Assembly: GCF_946886895.1 (NCBI RefSeq)
Contig: NZ_CAMPJO010000015.1
Span: 1-64,000 of the forward strand
Direction: 5' to 3'
Length of the DNA: 64,000 nt
Source: an uncultured Marinobacter sp.
GTDB taxonomy: Bacteria; Pseudomonadota; Gammaproteobacteria; Pseudomonadales; Oleiphilaceae
Made by a program: the position numbers and the translations under genes. Positions 28,249-38,497 of this stretch are shown here, in pieces (within the stretch, counting starts at the first letter, position 1; the number at the start of each line of letters is the position of its first letter). The notes below the pieces were generated by a model. It did not search any database, was not told the origin of the DNA, and saw only the letters and a list, made by a program, of their open reading frames with translations.

Positions 28249-29522
28249 CCGGTTGCACCGGCCTCCGCCCAGATCCGCCTGACCTCATCCGCGATGATCC
28301 GGAGCCCTTCCGCAACGCGCTCGTCGTTCTGGGAATAGGTCACTCGCAGGCACTCATGGCGGTGGCGCCAGTCGTCTCCCGGCAGTCCCGGGAAAAAATA
28401 GTGCCCGGACACCACCAGCACACCCCGCGCCTTCAGCCGTTGGTAGAGCTCCAGGCTAGTGATGGGCAAATCGGGAAACCACAGCCACAGAAACATCGCC
28501 CCTTCGGGCTTGTGAATATACCAGCGGCAACTGTCTTCCCCCATTGCGTCGCGGAACGCCGCCACCGCCTTTTGCATTTTTGCCCGGTAGAATGGGCACA
28601 CCACATCCCGGCTCAGGCTCAGGATTTCGCCGGATCGCACCAGCGGTTCGGCCAGCATGGCGCCAAAACTCCCGGTAGCGAGATTCATGATGGCGTTGAT
28701 GCCGGACAGAGCCTTGATAACGGGTTCAGCCGCGATCACGATACCGGTTCGTGCCGCTGGCAGGCCCAGTTTTGAGAGACTCAGGCACAGTATGATCTGA
28801 TCATTCCAGGTGGGGGCCGCGTCCACAAACAGCAGGCTCGGGAATGGCGTACCGTAGGCGCCGTCCACAATCAGCGGAATATCATGCTGGCGTGCGAGCT
28901 GCTCCAGCCGGGCAAGCTCCTGATCGGTAATGACATTTCCCGTGGGGTTGGTGGGCCGGGAAACACAGATGGCCCCCGTTTCGCCGGTAACCTCCACCGC
29001 GTCAAAATCCACCCGGTATTTGAACTCGTGGGCACCCGTGAAGGAAATATCGGGCTGTACCGCACGAAACAGTCCCGGTTCGATACCGGCATCGGCGTAG
29101 CCAATGTACTCCGGAGCCAGGGGCAACAGAATATGCTTCCGATGGCCATCACCATAATCGCCGCCAAACATGTTGAACAACATGAAGAAGGCGGCCTGAC
29201 TGCCATTGGTAAGTGCGATGTTCCCGGGCTTCAGCCCCCAGCCATACTCCCGGTTCAGCAGTTCGGCCAGTGCCGCGATAAACTGCTTCTCGCCCTGGGG
29301 TGGGTCATAAACACCAACCAGGCGCCTCACGTCCGCCTCGCTCCGGCTCATGTCCGCCAGAATCTCCTGCACGCGCTGCTGGATCTCGGGAATATGCCCG
29401 GGGTTACCACCGCCCATCATGATCATGTCGTCACCGGCGGCCATGGCGTTGCCCAGGTCATCCATCAGCGACGTGATACCGGCATCGGCGGTAAATTTGC
29501 GACCAAAAGCAGAGAGTTTCAT
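28245..29522 (-). CDS. avtA: Valine-pyruvate aminotransferase AvtA (425 aa)
   Basis: PLP fold-type I transaminase exchanging amino groups between valine, pyruvate/alanine and related keto acids. The N-terminus MKLSAFGRKFTADAGI, the substrate segment MMGGGNPGHIPE, and the PLP-lysine region LSLSKLGLPAARTGI (about residues 246-260) match AvtA. Full length for the family. It converges with the DUF3108 gene and is followed upstream by a DUF416 gene in the same direction. Confidence 0.94.
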   Translation of the reverse strand: MKLSAFGRKFTADAGITSLMDDLGNAMAAGDDMIMMGGGNPGHIPEIQQRVQEILADMSRSEADVRRLVGVYDPPQGEKQFIAALAELLNREYGWGLKPGNIALTNGSQAAFFMLFNMFGGDYGDGHRKHILLPLAPEYIGYADAGIEPGLFRAVQPDISFTGAHEFKYRVDFDAVEVTGETGAICVSRPTNPTGNVITDQELARLEQLARQHDIPLIVDGAYGTPFPSLLFVDAAPTWNDQIILCLSLSKLGLPAARTGIVIAAEPVIKALSGINAIMNLATGSFGAMLAEPLVRSGEILSLSRDVVCPFYRAKMQKAVAAFRDAMGEDSCRWYIHKPEGAMFLWLWFPDLPITSLELYQRLKARGVLVVSGHYFFPGLPGDDWRHRHECLRVTYSQNDERVAEGLRIIADEVRRIWAEAGATG

Positions 29523-29597
29523 CGGCTGAAATCCATCGGACCAAATCGGAAAATAACAGGTAACACCGAAAGTGTAGCCTGCCTGCCCGTCACGGGG

Positions 29598-30197
29598 TTA
29601 TTCGTTGAGCGAGATACCGAGATTACTGATGCCTTCGTTGGCGGCATTTTCCCGCAGGCGGGCCACGAACTGGTCGGTGGGTGTGCGCTGGCGTTTTAAA
29701 TCAAGCAACAGTTCCCGTTGGAAGGTCTTGTCTTCCTTCATCAGGGGGTGGTGATCGAGCAGGCGCACCAGCCCGTCCTCATCGAGGTCTTCACCCTCTG
29801 ACAGTTCAATGAAGTTCATGACTGTCGACGTCGCCATGAGTGAGGCATCGGTGGCCCGGTGTTTGGCCGGGTTCAGGCGGTTGAGCAGAGCCTGCTCGAG
29901 CAGTTGGCAGAAGTCGAAGGCCGGGTACACGCCATAGGCGTCATAGGCGTTCACATCCGGAGACAGGGCTTCCAGTTTGGCCAGCAGTTGGGGAATACCG
30001 GATTCGGGGACGTTTTTCTGGAGCAGGTCCCAGCCGAGGTCGAGCATCTGGCGCATCTTGGCGCCGGTTTTCAGGCCAACGGCGTCAGCGAACAAGGCGT
30101 AGTTGGGAAACGAGCGTTCAGCCAGCGCAAGCAGGAAGGCGCATTCACGCCAGCCCTGCAACTGTGAAACGGCTTTGAGAAACTGGTTGGCGTTCAT
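29598..30197 (-). CDS. DUF416 (YjaG-like) family protein (199 aa)
   Basis: All-helical cytoplasmic protein of family DUF416 (PF04222), function unknown. The N-terminal [21 protein letters not shown] segment and the central [15 protein letters not shown] segment are characteristic. The ATG at 30197 overlaps the dcd stop codon (ATGA), so it is coupled to dcd; the frame extends upstream inside dcd but without conserved residues. Confidence 0.85.
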   Translation of the reverse strand: MNANQFLKAVSQLQGWRECAFLLALAERSFPNYALFADAVGLKTGAKMRQMLDLGWDLLQKNVPESGIPQLLAKLEALSPDVNAYDAYGVYPAFDFCQLLEQALLNRLNPAKHRATDASLMATSTVMNFIELSEGEDLDEDGLVRLLDHHPLMKEDKTFQRELLLDLKRQRTPTDQFVARLRENAANEGISNLGISLNE

Positions 30198-30760
30198 GTC
30201 CTGGGCAGGGTCACGCCGGTCTGGCCGAGGTATTTGCCGCCCCGGTCTTTGTAGCTGGTCTCGCAGATTTCGTCGGACTCGAAGAACAGCATCTGGGCCA
30301 CGCCTTCGTTGGCGTAGATTTTCGCCGGCAGGTTGGTGGTGTTGGAAAATTCCAGGGTGACCTGGCCCTCCCACTCGGGTTCCAGCGGGGTAACGTTGAC
30401 GATGATACCGCAGCGGGCGTAGGTGGACTTACCGAGGCAGATGGTGAGGACGCTGCGCGGGATTCGGAAGTATTCCACAGTGCGGGCCAGTGCAAAGGAG
30501 TTCGGCGGGATAATGCAGACGTCGCCGGTGTAGTTAACGAAGCTGTTTTCGTCGAAGTTCTTCGGGTCCACGGTGGCGGAGTGGACGTTGGTGAAAATTT
30601 TGAATTCGTTGCTGCAGCGTACGTCGTAGCCGTAGCTGGAGGTGCCGTAGGAGATCACGCGGCCTTTTTCGGTTTCACGAACCTGTCCGCTTTCGAACGG
30701 TTCGATCATGCCCTGTTGTTCGGACATCCGGCGAATCCACTTGTCGGATTTGATGCTCAT
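30194..30760 (-). CDS. dcd: dCTP deaminase (188 aa)
   Basis: Deaminates dCTP to dUTP, feeding dTMP synthesis. Motifs: SYGYDVRC (about 41-48), [14 protein letters not shown] (about 82-95), [21 protein letters not shown] with the catalytic Glu (about 110-130) and [14 protein letters not shown] at the C-terminus. The ATG at 30760 gives the 188-residue pseudomonad length. A promoter-like sequence lies about 40 bases upstream. Confidence 0.97.
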   Translation of the reverse strand: MSIKSDKWIRRMSEQQGMIEPFESGQVRETEKGRVISYGTSSYGYDVRCSNEFKIFTNVHSATVDPKNFDENSFVNYTGDVCIIPPNSFALARTVEYFRIPRSVLTICLGKSTYARCGIIVNVTPLEPEWEGQVTLEFSNTTNLPAKIYANEGVAQMLFFESDEICETSYKDRGGKYLGQTGVTLPRT

Positions 30761-30797
30761 TGGCGAAGTCTCGTAATCACTGGGAAAATTGGGGCGT

Positions 30798-30826
30798 AGT
30801 TTACCCGTTAGTAGGTGGTCTGTCGA
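30798..30826 (-). promoter_or_regulatory. Likely dcd promoter
   Basis: On the minus strand TCGACA (plus 30821-30826) is followed after 17 bases by TAAACT (plus 30798-30803). Five of six and four of six consensus positions match, with ideal spacing, about 40 bases before the dcd ATG. It lies just downstream of cloverleaf copy 2, separating dcd from apbC. Confidence 0.55.
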
Positions 30827-30869
30827 AGGCTCCGAACGTTCCACCCACAGGCCTGGAGGTGCGGGGGCT

Positions 30870-30977
30870 GCGGTGCCAGGAAGTCCTTTCCAAAAACCGC
30901 TACGAGCACATCCATGTGCGCTTCTCTCAGGCCATCCATGGCCTTCGAAATTTTTGGAAAGGACTTCCTGGCACCGC
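30870..30977 (-). repeat. Dispersed cloverleaf palindrome, copy 2
   Basis: Perfect 27-bp inverted-repeat arms (30870-30896 and 30951-30977) enclose 54 bases holding hairpins at 30906-30919 and 30929-30944. Read on the minus strand the interior equals copy 1 (9905-10014) at 51 of 54 positions and both loops read TGGA. The inner arm bases TTTCCAAAAA are shared with copy 1; the outer arm sequence differs but is fully complementary to its own partner. It lies 38 bases downstream of the apbC stop. Confidence 0.9.
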
Positions 30978-31015
30978 GCTCATACTTCGGAGATATCCTA
31001 CGCTAACTGAAAAAT

Positions 31016-32116
31016 TCAGTGCTCCGTCACCGAAACGCTGGAGATTGAACCGCTCAGGTTCCGCTCCCGGGTGGACAACTCAGCCCCCACTCTTCTGGCG
31101 ATATCGCGATACCGGCGCGCAACTTCCGAATCCGGTTCGGCAACCACGGAGGGAGTACCGCCGTCGGTCTGTTCGCGGATGGTCATGTGCAGCGGCAATT
31201 GGCCGAGGAGTGTGGTGTCGTATTCTTCGGCGATGCGGGCGCCGCCGCCGTGGCCGAAGAGGGGTTCTTCGTGGCCGCAGTTGCTGCAGATGTGGACGCT
31301 CATGTTTTCGACCACACCCAAGACCGGGATGTCGACTTTCCGGAACATTTCGATGCCTTTTTTGCCGTCCAGCAGGGCGATGTCCTGAGGGGTGGTGACG
31401 ATGACGGCACCGGTGACCGGGACTTTCTGGGCCAGGGTAAGCTGTATGTCGCCGGTGCCGGGGGGCATGTCGATGATGAGGTAGTCGAGTTCGTTCCAGA
31501 GGGTCTGCTGGAGCAGTTGCATGACAGCGCCGCTGACCATGGGACCGCGCCAGACCATGGGGGTTTTTTCGGTGACGACGAAGGCCATGGAGTTGGCCTG
31601 GAGGCCGTGGGCATCCATGGGCACGAAGTATTTGTTTTCGCGGGTGTCGGGGCGTTTGCCTTCGGGTACCCCGAGCATCATGCCGATGCTGGGGCCGTAG
31701 ATGTCAGCGTCCAGGATGCCGACTCTGGCGCCTTCAGCCTGCAGTGCCAGAGCCAGGTTGACGGCGGTGGTGGATTTGCCGACGCCGCCTTTGCCGGAGG
31801 CGACGGCGATGATGTTCTTGACGCCCGGCACCGATGGCAGGTCTTTCTGGACTTTGTAGGAGTGGATTTTCTGGCCGACGTGAACGTCCGCGCTGTCCAC
31901 GCCGTCGACATACTCAAGCGCGTTGGTCACGATCTGCTTGAGGGCGCCTGCGATCCCTTTCGACGGGTACGGCAGCTCTACCATCAGCGTTACTTTTCCG
32001 CTGTCATTGGCGTTCAGGGATTTTACGGCACCCAGTTCGTACAGGTCCTTGTTGAGGTACGGGTCGCGGTATTCGCGAACCGCTGTTTGCAGGGCCTGCT
32101 CTGAAATCTGTGTCAT
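31016..32116 (-). CDS. apbC: Iron-sulfur cluster carrier ApbC/Mrp (366 aa)
   Basis: P-loop ATPase scaffold that binds and delivers [4Fe-4S] clusters. An N-terminal MIP18/DUF59-like domain (about residues 1-85) precedes the ATPase domain with SGKGGVGKSTTAVNLA (about 107-122) and the CxxC pair CSNC (near 283). The RBS GGAGAACCCG precedes the ATG. It sits back-to-back with metG, the order found in many gammaproteobacteria. Confidence 0.95.
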   Translation of the reverse strand: MTQISEQALQTAVREYRDPYLNKDLYELGAVKSLNANDSGKVTLMVELPYPSKGIAGALKQIVTNALEYVDGVDSADVHVGQKIHSYKVQKDLPSVPGVKNIIAVASGKGGVGKSTTAVNLALALQAEGARVGILDADIYGPSIGMMLGVPEGKRPDTRENKYFVPMDAHGLQANSMAFVVTEKTPMVWRGPMVSGAVMQLLQQTLWNELDYLIIDMPPGTGDIQLTLAQKVPVTGAVIVTTPQDIALLDGKKGIEMFRKVDIPVLGVVENMSVHICSNCGHEEPLFGHGGGARIAEEYDTTLLGQLPLHMTIREQTDGGTPSVVAEPDSEVARRYRDIARRVGAELSTRERNLSGSISSVSVTEH

Positions 32117-32312
32117 CGGGTTCTCCGGAATAAGCTCATGCGCGATTTTAAGTACGGAAACGGGTGATTCGGATGAAAAATATCTGCCCGGAAGGTATCA
32201 TCTGTGCCCGTTTCTGACCATATGGGGTCTTTACCTGGCGTAATCCATTTCAACGGTCGCCAGCCCCCTGTCGTCTAACCAACCCGTATCAACACAAGGT
32301 TCGGACATCACC

Positions 32313-34400
32313 ATGACGCAAGCGAGCAAGCAACAGCGCGATATTCTGGTTACCAGTGCCCTGCCGTACGCCAACGGCCCTATCCATCTGGGCCATTTGC
32401 TGGAATACATTCAGACGGACATCTGGGTGCGTTATCAGAAAATGCGTGGCCAGAACTGTTACTACGTTTGCGCCGATGATGCTCACGGCACCGCCATTAT
32501 GCTCCGTGCCGAGCGGGAAGGCATCACCTCTGAGCGGCTGATTGACCGGATCCGTGAGGAGCACCAGGAAGACTTTGGTGGTTTCCATATCCGCTTTGAC
32601 AACTACTACACCACCCACTCCGAGGAAAACCGCCAGTTCTCTGAGTACATCTACCACCAGTTGCAGGAAAACGGGCACATTGCCACGCGCAAGATTACCC
32701 AGTCCTACGACCCGGAAAAGAACATGTTCCTGGCGGACCGGTTTATCAAGGGCACCTGTCCGAAGTGTAAAACCGAGGATCAGTACGGGGACAACTGTGA
32801 GGCCTGTGGCGCCACCTACACCCCGGCGGAGCTGATCAATCCGCGCTCGGCGGTGTCCGGAGCCACGCCCATTGAGAAGGAGTCCGAGCACTATTTCTTC
32901 AAGCTGCCGGACTTCGCGGATTTTCTCGCCAAGTGGACCCGCAGCGGTACGCTGCAGCCACAAGTGGCCAACAAGCTGGCCGAGTGGCTGGACGCCGGCC
33001 TGCAGGAGTGGGATATCAGTCGCGATGCACCCTACTTCGGCTTCGAGATTCCGGATGCGCCGGGCAAATACTTCTATGTCTGGCTGGACGCACCGATTGG
33101 CTATCTGGCCAGCTTCAAAAACCTGTGCAACCGGGAGGGCATTGATTTCGAGCACTTCTGGAAGGCCGACTCCACCGCCGAGGTGTACCACTTCATCGGC
33201 AAGGACATCATCAACTTCCACGCGCTGTTCTGGCCGTCGATGCTGCACGATGCCGGTTTCCGCACGCCGACGGCGGTCTGGGCCCACGGTTTTGTGACGG
33301 TGAACGGCAAGAAGATGTCCAAGTCCCGCGGCACCTTTATCATGGCCCGCACCTATCTGGACCACCTGAACCCGGAATACCTGCGTTATTACTTTGCCGC
33401 CAAGCTGACCGGCAGTGTCGATGACATGGACCTGAATCTGGAAGATTTTGCCGCCCGGGTGAATTCGGACCTGGTGGGCAAGGTGGTAAACATTGCCAGT
33501 CGCAGCGCTAGCTTCATCAATCGAAGCTTCGATGGTCAATTGAGCAATATTACTGAAATAGATTTAATGAAACGATTCATCGATGCCGGAGACGAAATAG
33601 CCAAATTCTATGAAACCCGGGAATTTGGACGCGCAATGCGTCGAATCATGGAACTAGCAGCCGAAGCAAATCAATATTTCGATGAGAAGCAGCCTTGGAC
33701 CCTGCCTAAGAAGGCAGCACTGGCCGGAAATGAAGTTGAGAAAGCTAAAGATCCGGAGCTTGGTGATCGAGATGAGATATTAGACGAGCTTCAAGCTATT
33801 TGCACCAATGCCCTCAACATGTTCCACCTGTTGATGACCTACCTGGCACCGGTGTTGCCGGAAACCGCCAAGGCCTCCGAGGCATTCCTGAGCGCGACAC
33901 TGGACTGGAACAACCGCAGCGAGCGCCTGGAGAATCACGGCATCAACAAGTTCAAGCCCCTGATGAACCGCGTAGACATGGCCCAGATTGAGAAAATGCT
34001 GGACGCCTCAAAAGAGGAGCTGCCCGCAGCGACCGGTCAACCGGAGCCCTCGGCCAAACTTGAGCCTATCGCCGATGAGATAGAATTCGGGGATTTTGCC
34101 AAGGTGGACCTCCGGGTCGTTAAAATTGCCCGGGCGGAGCCTGTGGAAGGCGCGGACAAGCTCCTTCGCCTCACGCTTGACGTTGGGCATGGCGAGCGCA
34201 ACGTGTTTGCCGGTATCAAGTCGGCATACAAACCGGAAGACCTCGAGGGCCGGCTGACGGTGATGGTCGCCAACCTGCAGCCCCGGAAAATGAAGTTCGG
34301 CCTGTCCGAAGGCATGGTTCTGGCGGCCGGCCCGGGCGGCAAGGACATCTTCCTGCTGTCACCGGATTCCGGCGCCACGCCGGGCATGCGGATCATGTAA
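32313..34400 (+). CDS. metG: Methionyl-tRNA synthetase (695 aa)
   Basis: Charges tRNA-Met. The HIGH motif PIHLGHLLE is near residues 21-29, the zinc knuckle CPKC...CEAC near 149-165 and KMSKSRG near 334-340. An anticodon-binding helical domain (about 390-545) and the C-terminal Trbp111-like dimerisation/tRNA-binding domain (about 593-695, [11 protein letters not shown]) follow. The frame is intact, but the DNA for about residues 398-499 (33505-33810) is markedly AT-richer, with ATA, TTA, CTA and CGA codons rare elsewhere in the gene. Confidence 0.97.
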   Translation: MTQASKQQRDILVTSALPYANGPIHLGHLLEYIQTDIWVRYQKMRGQNCYYVCADDAHGTAIMLRAEREGITSERLIDRIREEHQEDFGGFHIRFDNYYTTHSEENRQFSEYIYHQLQENGHIATRKITQSYDPEKNMFLADRFIKGTCPKCKTEDQYGDNCEACGATYTPAELINPRSAVSGATPIEKESEHYFFKLPDFADFLAKWTRSGTLQPQVANKLAEWLDAGLQEWDISRDAPYFGFEIPDAPGKYFYVWLDAPIGYLASFKNLCNREGIDFEHFWKADSTAEVYHFIGKDIINFHALFWPSMLHDAGFRTPTAVWAHGFVTVNGKKMSKSRGTFIMARTYLDHLNPEYLRYYFAAKLTGSVDDMDLNLEDFAARVNSDLVGKVVNIASRSASFINRSFDGQLSNITEIDLMKRFIDAGDEIAKFYETREFGRAMRRIMELAAEANQYFDEKQPWTLPKKAALAGNEVEKAKDPELGDRDEILDELQAICTNALNMFHLLMTYLAPVLPETAKASEAFLSATLDWNNRSERLENHGINKFKPLMNRVDMAQIEKMLDASKEELPAATGQPEPSAKLEPIADEIEFGDFAKVDLRVVKIARAEPVEGADKLLRLTLDVGHGERNVFAGIKSAYKPEDLEGRLTVMVANLQPRKMKFGLSEGMVLAAGPGGKDIFLLSPDSGATPGMRIM

Positions 34401-34426
34401 CGGGCAGGTAAAACAGAGTAGCTCCG

Positions 34427-35008
34427 ATGACAGAGTATGTACTGATTCTGGTCAGCACCATTCTGGTGAACAATTTCGTCCTGGTGCAGTTCCTCGGGCT
34501 GTGCCCGTTCATGGGCGTATCGGGCAAGCTGGAAACGGCCATGGGGATGTCCCTGGCCACCACCTTTGTGCTGACGCTGTCATCGGTGTGCAGTTATCTG
34601 GCCTATACCTATCTGCTGGCGCCACTGGACCTGGCGTTCCTGAAAACCATCACTTTCATACTGGTGATCGCCGTGGTGGTCCAGTTCACCGAGATGGTGG
34701 TACGCAAAACCAGCCCGCTGCTGTATCGGGTCCTGGGTATTTTTCTGCCGCTGATCACCACCAACTGCGCCGTGCTCGGTGTCGCACTACTGAACCTGAA
34801 CAAGAACAACAACTTCGTTGAATCCGTACTCTACGGCTTCGGTGCCGCTGCTGGCTTCTCGCTGGTCCTGGTGCTGTTTGCGGCCATGCGGGAACGCATC
34901 GCCGTAGCCGATGTACCAGTTGCCTTCCGGGGCGCCGCTATCGGGATGGTGACTGCGGGGCTGATGTCGCTGGCGTTCCTGGGATTCACCGGGCTGGTCA
35001 GCGTTTAG
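34427..35008 (+). CDS. rsxA: Rsx/Rnf electron transport subunit A (193 aa)
   Basis: Integral membrane subunit of the Rnf/Rsx complex, which couples ferredoxin/NADH electron transfer to ion movement and in E. coli reduces SoxR. Six hydrophobic segments; the signature [18 protein letters not shown] (about residues 14-31) and the matching [12 protein letters not shown] (about 106-117) carry the paired cysteines thought to bind an intramembrane iron-sulfur cluster. First gene of a complete rsxABCDGE-nth run, 26 bases after metG. Confidence 0.96.
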   Translation: MTEYVLILVSTILVNNFVLVQFLGLCPFMGVSGKLETAMGMSLATTFVLTLSSVCSYLAYTYLLAPLDLAFLKTITFILVIAVVVQFTEMVVRKTSPLLYRVLGIFLPLITTNCAVLGVALLNLNKNNNFVESVLYGFGAAAGFSLVLVLFAAMRERIAVADVPVAFRGAAIGMVTAGLMSLAFLGFTGLVSV

Positions 35009-35021
35009 GGGGCAGCGTTTT

Positions 35022-35600
35022 ATGTGGACAGGCATTGTAATCGCGGTACTGGTTCTGCTGGTCCTCGCCATGGTGTTTGGCGGTTTGCTGGGCTTCGCCG
35101 CCGAGCGGTTCCGGGTAGAGGGCAACCCGCTGGTCGATCAGATCGATGCGCTTTTGCCTCAGACCCAGTGTGGCCAGTGTGGCTTTCCGGGTTGCCGGCC
35201 CTACGCCGAATCCATTGCCGGTGGCGACGCCATCAATAAATGCCCGCCGGGTGGCGAGTCCACCATCAAGGCCCTGGCCGATCTGCTGGACGTGGAACCC
35301 CAACCCCTGGATGCCGAACATGGCGTGGAACAGGCCAAGCGGGTCGCGGTCATCCGCGAGGACGAGTGCATTGGCTGCACCAAGTGCATCCAGGCCTGCC
35401 CCGTGGATGCCATTCTGGGCGCCGCCAAGCATATGCACACGGTGATCGAAAGTGAATGCACGGGGTGCGACCTGTGCGTCGAACCCTGCCCGGTCGACTG
35501 CATCGACATGATCACCATTGAGCCGGACATCCGCGCCTGGACCTGGACGCCGCCGGCCGCCAGTGTTATCGCCACCGATCGGCAGGGAGTCAGTGCCTGA
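35022..35600 (+). CDS. rsxB: Rsx/Rnf subunit B, iron-sulfur protein (192 aa)
   Basis: Membrane-anchored ferredoxin subunit. One N-terminal membrane segment (about 4-26), then a four-cysteine cluster domain ([15 protein letters not shown], about 48-62, with a further Cys in NKCPPGG), then a 2x[4Fe-4S] ferredoxin domain with [16 protein letters not shown] and [22 protein letters not shown] ribosome site precedes the ATG. Its TGA overlaps the rsxC ATG by one base (TGATG). Confidence 0.96.
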   Translation: MWTGIVIAVLVLLVLAMVFGGLLGFAAERFRVEGNPLVDQIDALLPQTQCGQCGFPGCRPYAESIAGGDAINKCPPGGESTIKALADLLDVEPQPLDAEHGVEQAKRVAVIREDECIGCTKCIQACPVDAILGAAKHMHTVIESECTGCDLCVEPCPVDCIDMITIEPDIRAWTWTPPAASVIATDRQGVSA

Positions 35601-37420
35601 TGGGTCAGTTATGGGATTTTTCCGGTGGCATTCATCCGGCCGAACACAAACACCTGTCCACCGGGCGCCCTATCCGGCCCGCCGGTATCCCTGATCGCTT
35701 GGTATTGCCGCTGCAGCAGCACATCGGCACCCCGGCGGAAGCCCTGGTTTCGGTGGGTGACCGGGTATTGAAGGGCCAGAAGCTGGCCGACGTCAGCCGT
35801 GGTACCGGTGTGCCCATCCATGCGCCGACATCGGGTACCATTGAGGCGATTGCCGATTTCCCGGTGCCGCATCCATCCGGCATGACCGATCGCTGCATCG
35901 TCCTGAAGCCCGATGGCGACGATCAGTGGGGGCCGCGTTCACCAATTGCCGACTACCACGGCATGGACCGGAACGAAGTGCTGCAGGTGATCCGTGAGGC
36001 CGGTATCGCCGGGCTCGGTGGCGCGGGGTTCCCCACGAATATCAAACTGCGGCCGCCGAAGGACCGTAAGGTAGCCACCCTGATACTGAACGGCGCCGAA
36101 TGCGAGCCGTACATCACGGCCGACGACATGACCATGAGGGAGCAGGCCGGAGAGGTGATCGCCGGCCTCAAGGTAATGGCCTGGATCCTGCGGCCGGAGC
36201 GCTGCGTTATCGGCATTGAAGACAATAAACCGGAGGCCATCGCCGCGTTGCGGGCGGCGTGCGAGGGCACCCGGATTGATGTGGCGGTGATTCCCACCAA
36301 ATACCCTTCCGGGGGCGAAAAACAGCTGATCCGGGTTCTCACTGGCATGGAAGTGCCCAGTGGCGGCATTCCCGCAGACATTGGCGTGATGTGCCAGAAC
36401 ATCGGGACCGCGGTAGCCGTTTCCCGGGCTGTTTTCGAGGGTACCCCCCTGATCTCGAGGGTTGTGACCATCACCGGCGAAGCCGTCCGGGAGCCGCGCA
36501 ATGTCGAGGCCCTGCTCGGAACCCCGCTGGACTATCTTCTGGCCCAGGCGGGGCTCGATCAGGCCGCCGTTAGCCGCCTGGTTCTGGGTGGCCCGATGAT
36601 GGGCTACACCCTCACCTCTCCCGCCGTTCCGGTGGTCAAAACCACCAATTGCGTGATCGCGGCCACCGCCAGTGAATTACCGGCACCGCCGCCGGAGCAA
36701 CCCTGCATACGCTGTGGCGAATGCGCGGAAGTCTGCCCCATGGAATTGCTGCCACAACAGCTGTTCTGGTATTCGAAAGCCACCGAATTCGAAAAGGCCG
36801 AGCACCTGAACCTGTTCGACTGCATTGAGTGTGGTGCCTGTTCCTATGTCTGCCCCAGCGCCATCCCGCTGGTTCAGTACTACCGCTATGCCAAGGGCGA
36901 GATCCGTGTGCAGCGGGCCGGGCAGCTCAAGGCCGATCATGCCCGGGAGCGTTTCGAAGCCCGACAGGCGCGCCTGGAGCGGGAGCAGGAAGAAAAGGAG
37001 TTGCGCCGCAAAGAGCGGGCGAAAGCCGCTGCCGAAGCCCAGGCCCGGAAACAGGCCGAAGCGGAAAAAGTCGCTGAAGCCGGCGAGGCGGTGGATGAGC
37101 GGGCCGCCAAGGCGGCCCTGGTGGAACAGGCCCTGGCCCGCAAGAAAGCGGGCGCCAACGCCGAAAAGCCGGCGCCCGCCACCCAAGCTCCGGGCCAGGG
37201 TCAGGAACAGCCCGACATCGAGGCACTGGAAAAGCAGCTCGCCCAGGCGCAGTCCAAGCTGGAGACCATGCAGGGCATGCTGGAAGACGCCAGAGCCCAA
37301 CAGGCGGACAACGTCGACAAACTGGAGCGGGCTGTTGCCAAGAACCACGACCGGGTAACGCGTGCCGAGCAGGCGCTGGCGGAAGCCCGCCAGCCATCCA
37401 ACACCTCGCAACCCGATTAA
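35600..37420 (+). CDS. rsxC: Rsx/Rnf subunit C (606 aa)
   Basis: Peripheral NADH/FMN- and iron-sulfur-binding subunit. The nucleotide-binding GIAGLGGAGFPTNIKL is near residues 134-149. Two [4Fe-4S] motifs, CIRCGECAEVCPMELLP and CIECGACSYVCPSAIPL, are near 370-425. From about residue 440 a long Ala/Glu/Arg/Lys-rich coiled-coil tail follows, normal for gammaproteobacterial RsxC but variable in length. One-base overlap with rsxB indicates coupling. Confidence 0.95.
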   Translation: MGQLWDFSGGIHPAEHKHLSTGRPIRPAGIPDRLVLPLQQHIGTPAEALVSVGDRVLKGQKLADVSRGTGVPIHAPTSGTIEAIADFPVPHPSGMTDRCIVLKPDGDDQWGPRSPIADYHGMDRNEVLQVIREAGIAGLGGAGFPTNIKLRPPKDRKVATLILNGAECEPYITADDMTMREQAGEVIAGLKVMAWILRPERCVIGIEDNKPEAIAALRAACEGTRIDVAVIPTKYPSGGEKQLIRVLTGMEVPSGGIPADIGVMCQNIGTAVAVSRAVFEGTPLISRVVTITGEAVREPRNVEALLGTPLDYLLAQAGLDQAAVSRLVLGGPMMGYTLTSPAVPVVKTTNCVIAATASELPAPPPEQPCIRCGECAEVCPMELLPQQLFWYSKATEFEKAEHLNLFDCIECGACSYVCPSAIPLVQYYRYAKGEIRVQRAGQLKADHARERFEARQARLEREQEEKELRRKERAKAAAEAQARKQAEAEKVAEAGEAVDERAAKAALVEQALARKKAGANAEKPAPATQAPGQGQEQPDIEALEKQLAQAQSKLETMQGMLEDARAQQADNVDKLERAVAKNHDRVTRAEQALAEARQPSNTSQPD

Positions 37421-37441
37421 CCCGACTCAGGCCTTAGTGTT

Positions 37442-38494
37442 ATGGCATTTGTTCAACAATCGTCACCCCATGCCCGCCGCGCCCGCCCGACCTCTCGGGT
37501 GATGCTCTGGGTTATCGTCGCTGCCCTGCCCGGCCTGGTGGCGCAGACCCTGTTTTTCGGCTGGGGCAACCTGATCAATGTCATTTGGTGTATCGCCGTT
37601 GCCATGGCATCCGAAGCCGCCATTCTCAGGCTACGGCAGAAGCCGGTGGCGTTCTTCCTGAAGGACAACACGGCTGCGGTCACCGGTTTGCTGCTGGGCC
37701 TGTCTTTGCCCCAGTTTACGCCGTGGTGGGTGTCCGCCACCGCTGTGATTTCCGCCATTGTGGTGGCCAAGCAGTTATACGGCGGCCTGGGCTCCAACCC
37801 GTTCAACCCCGCCATGGTTGGCTACGCCCTCGTGCTCATATCCTTTCCCGTTGCCATGACCACCAACTGGGCTGAAGCCGGTCTGCTCTGGCAGAACGCT
37901 CCCGGCTTTGGAGAAACCCTGGCGACCATCGCCTCGGCAACACAAACCACCGTCGATGGCTGGACCATGGCCACCCCGCTCGATGAATACAAGCACAAGA
38001 TTGCCAGCCATACCGCCAGCGAAGTGCTCAACCACCCGACGTTCGGGGACGGCATTGCCCGGGGATGGGAGTGGGTCAACGCCGCATTCCTGGCGGGCGG
38101 CCTGGTGCTGCTGGCGCTGCGGATCATCACCTGGCACATTCCGGCCGGTTTTCTCGGAGGGCTGGCGATCATGAGTCTGGCCTTTGGCAGCAACGCCGAC
38201 CAATACGCGCCCCTGAGTCTGCACCTGCTCGCCGGAGGCACCATGCTGGGCGCCTTCTTTATTGCCACTGATCCGGTTTCCGCAGCGACCAGCCACCAGG
38301 GCAAGCTCATTTACGGTGCCGGTATTGGTATCCTGATTTATCTGATCCGGGCCTGGGGCAACTACCCGGACGCGGTGGCGTTCTGTGTGCTGCTGATGAA
38401 TTTCGCGGTGCCGTTTATCGACCACTACACACCACCGAGAACCTACGGCCACCATAAGGCACGCCGGGGCGTGCCGGGCCGGAATCAGGGATAA
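37442..38494 (+). CDS. rsxD: Rsx/Rnf subunit D (350 aa)
   Basis: Polytopic membrane subunit with covalently bound FMN. The N-terminus [21 protein letters not shown] and the block [16 protein letters not shown] are family hallmarks. The flavin-attachment threonine should be in [10 protein letters not shown] near residue 180, matching the QATPLD sequence I recall for E. coli RsxD. About nine hydrophobic segments. Flanked by rsxC and rsxG with short gaps. Confidence 0.95.
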   Translation: MAFVQQSSPHARRARPTSRVMLWVIVAALPGLVAQTLFFGWGNLINVIWCIAVAMASEAAILRLRQKPVAFFLKDNTAAVTGLLLGLSLPQFTPWWVSATAVISAIVVAKQLYGGLGSNPFNPAMVGYALVLISFPVAMTTNWAEAGLLWQNAPGFGETLATIASATQTTVDGWTMATPLDEYKHKIASHTASEVLNHPTFGDGIARGWEWVNAAFLAGGLVLLALRIITWHIPAGFLGGLAIMSLAFGSNADQYAPLSLHLLAGGTMLGAFFIATDPVSAATSHQGKLIYGAGIGILIYLIRAWGNYPDAVAFCVLLMNFAVPFIDHYTPPRTYGHHKARRGVPGRNQG

Positions 38495-38497
38495 ATC

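Noticed and set aside
30760..31398. 212-codon plus-strand frame spanning cloverleaf copy 2 and the apbC end
   Set aside because: Crosses a structured repeat and is antisense to apbC; Arg/Gly/Pro-rich with no similarity to known proteins.
35600..37420. Frameshift or fusion in rsxC because of the long Ala/Glu/Lys-rich tail
   Set aside because: The tail is in frame, forms a coiled coil and is a normal variable feature of gammaproteobacterial RsxC.
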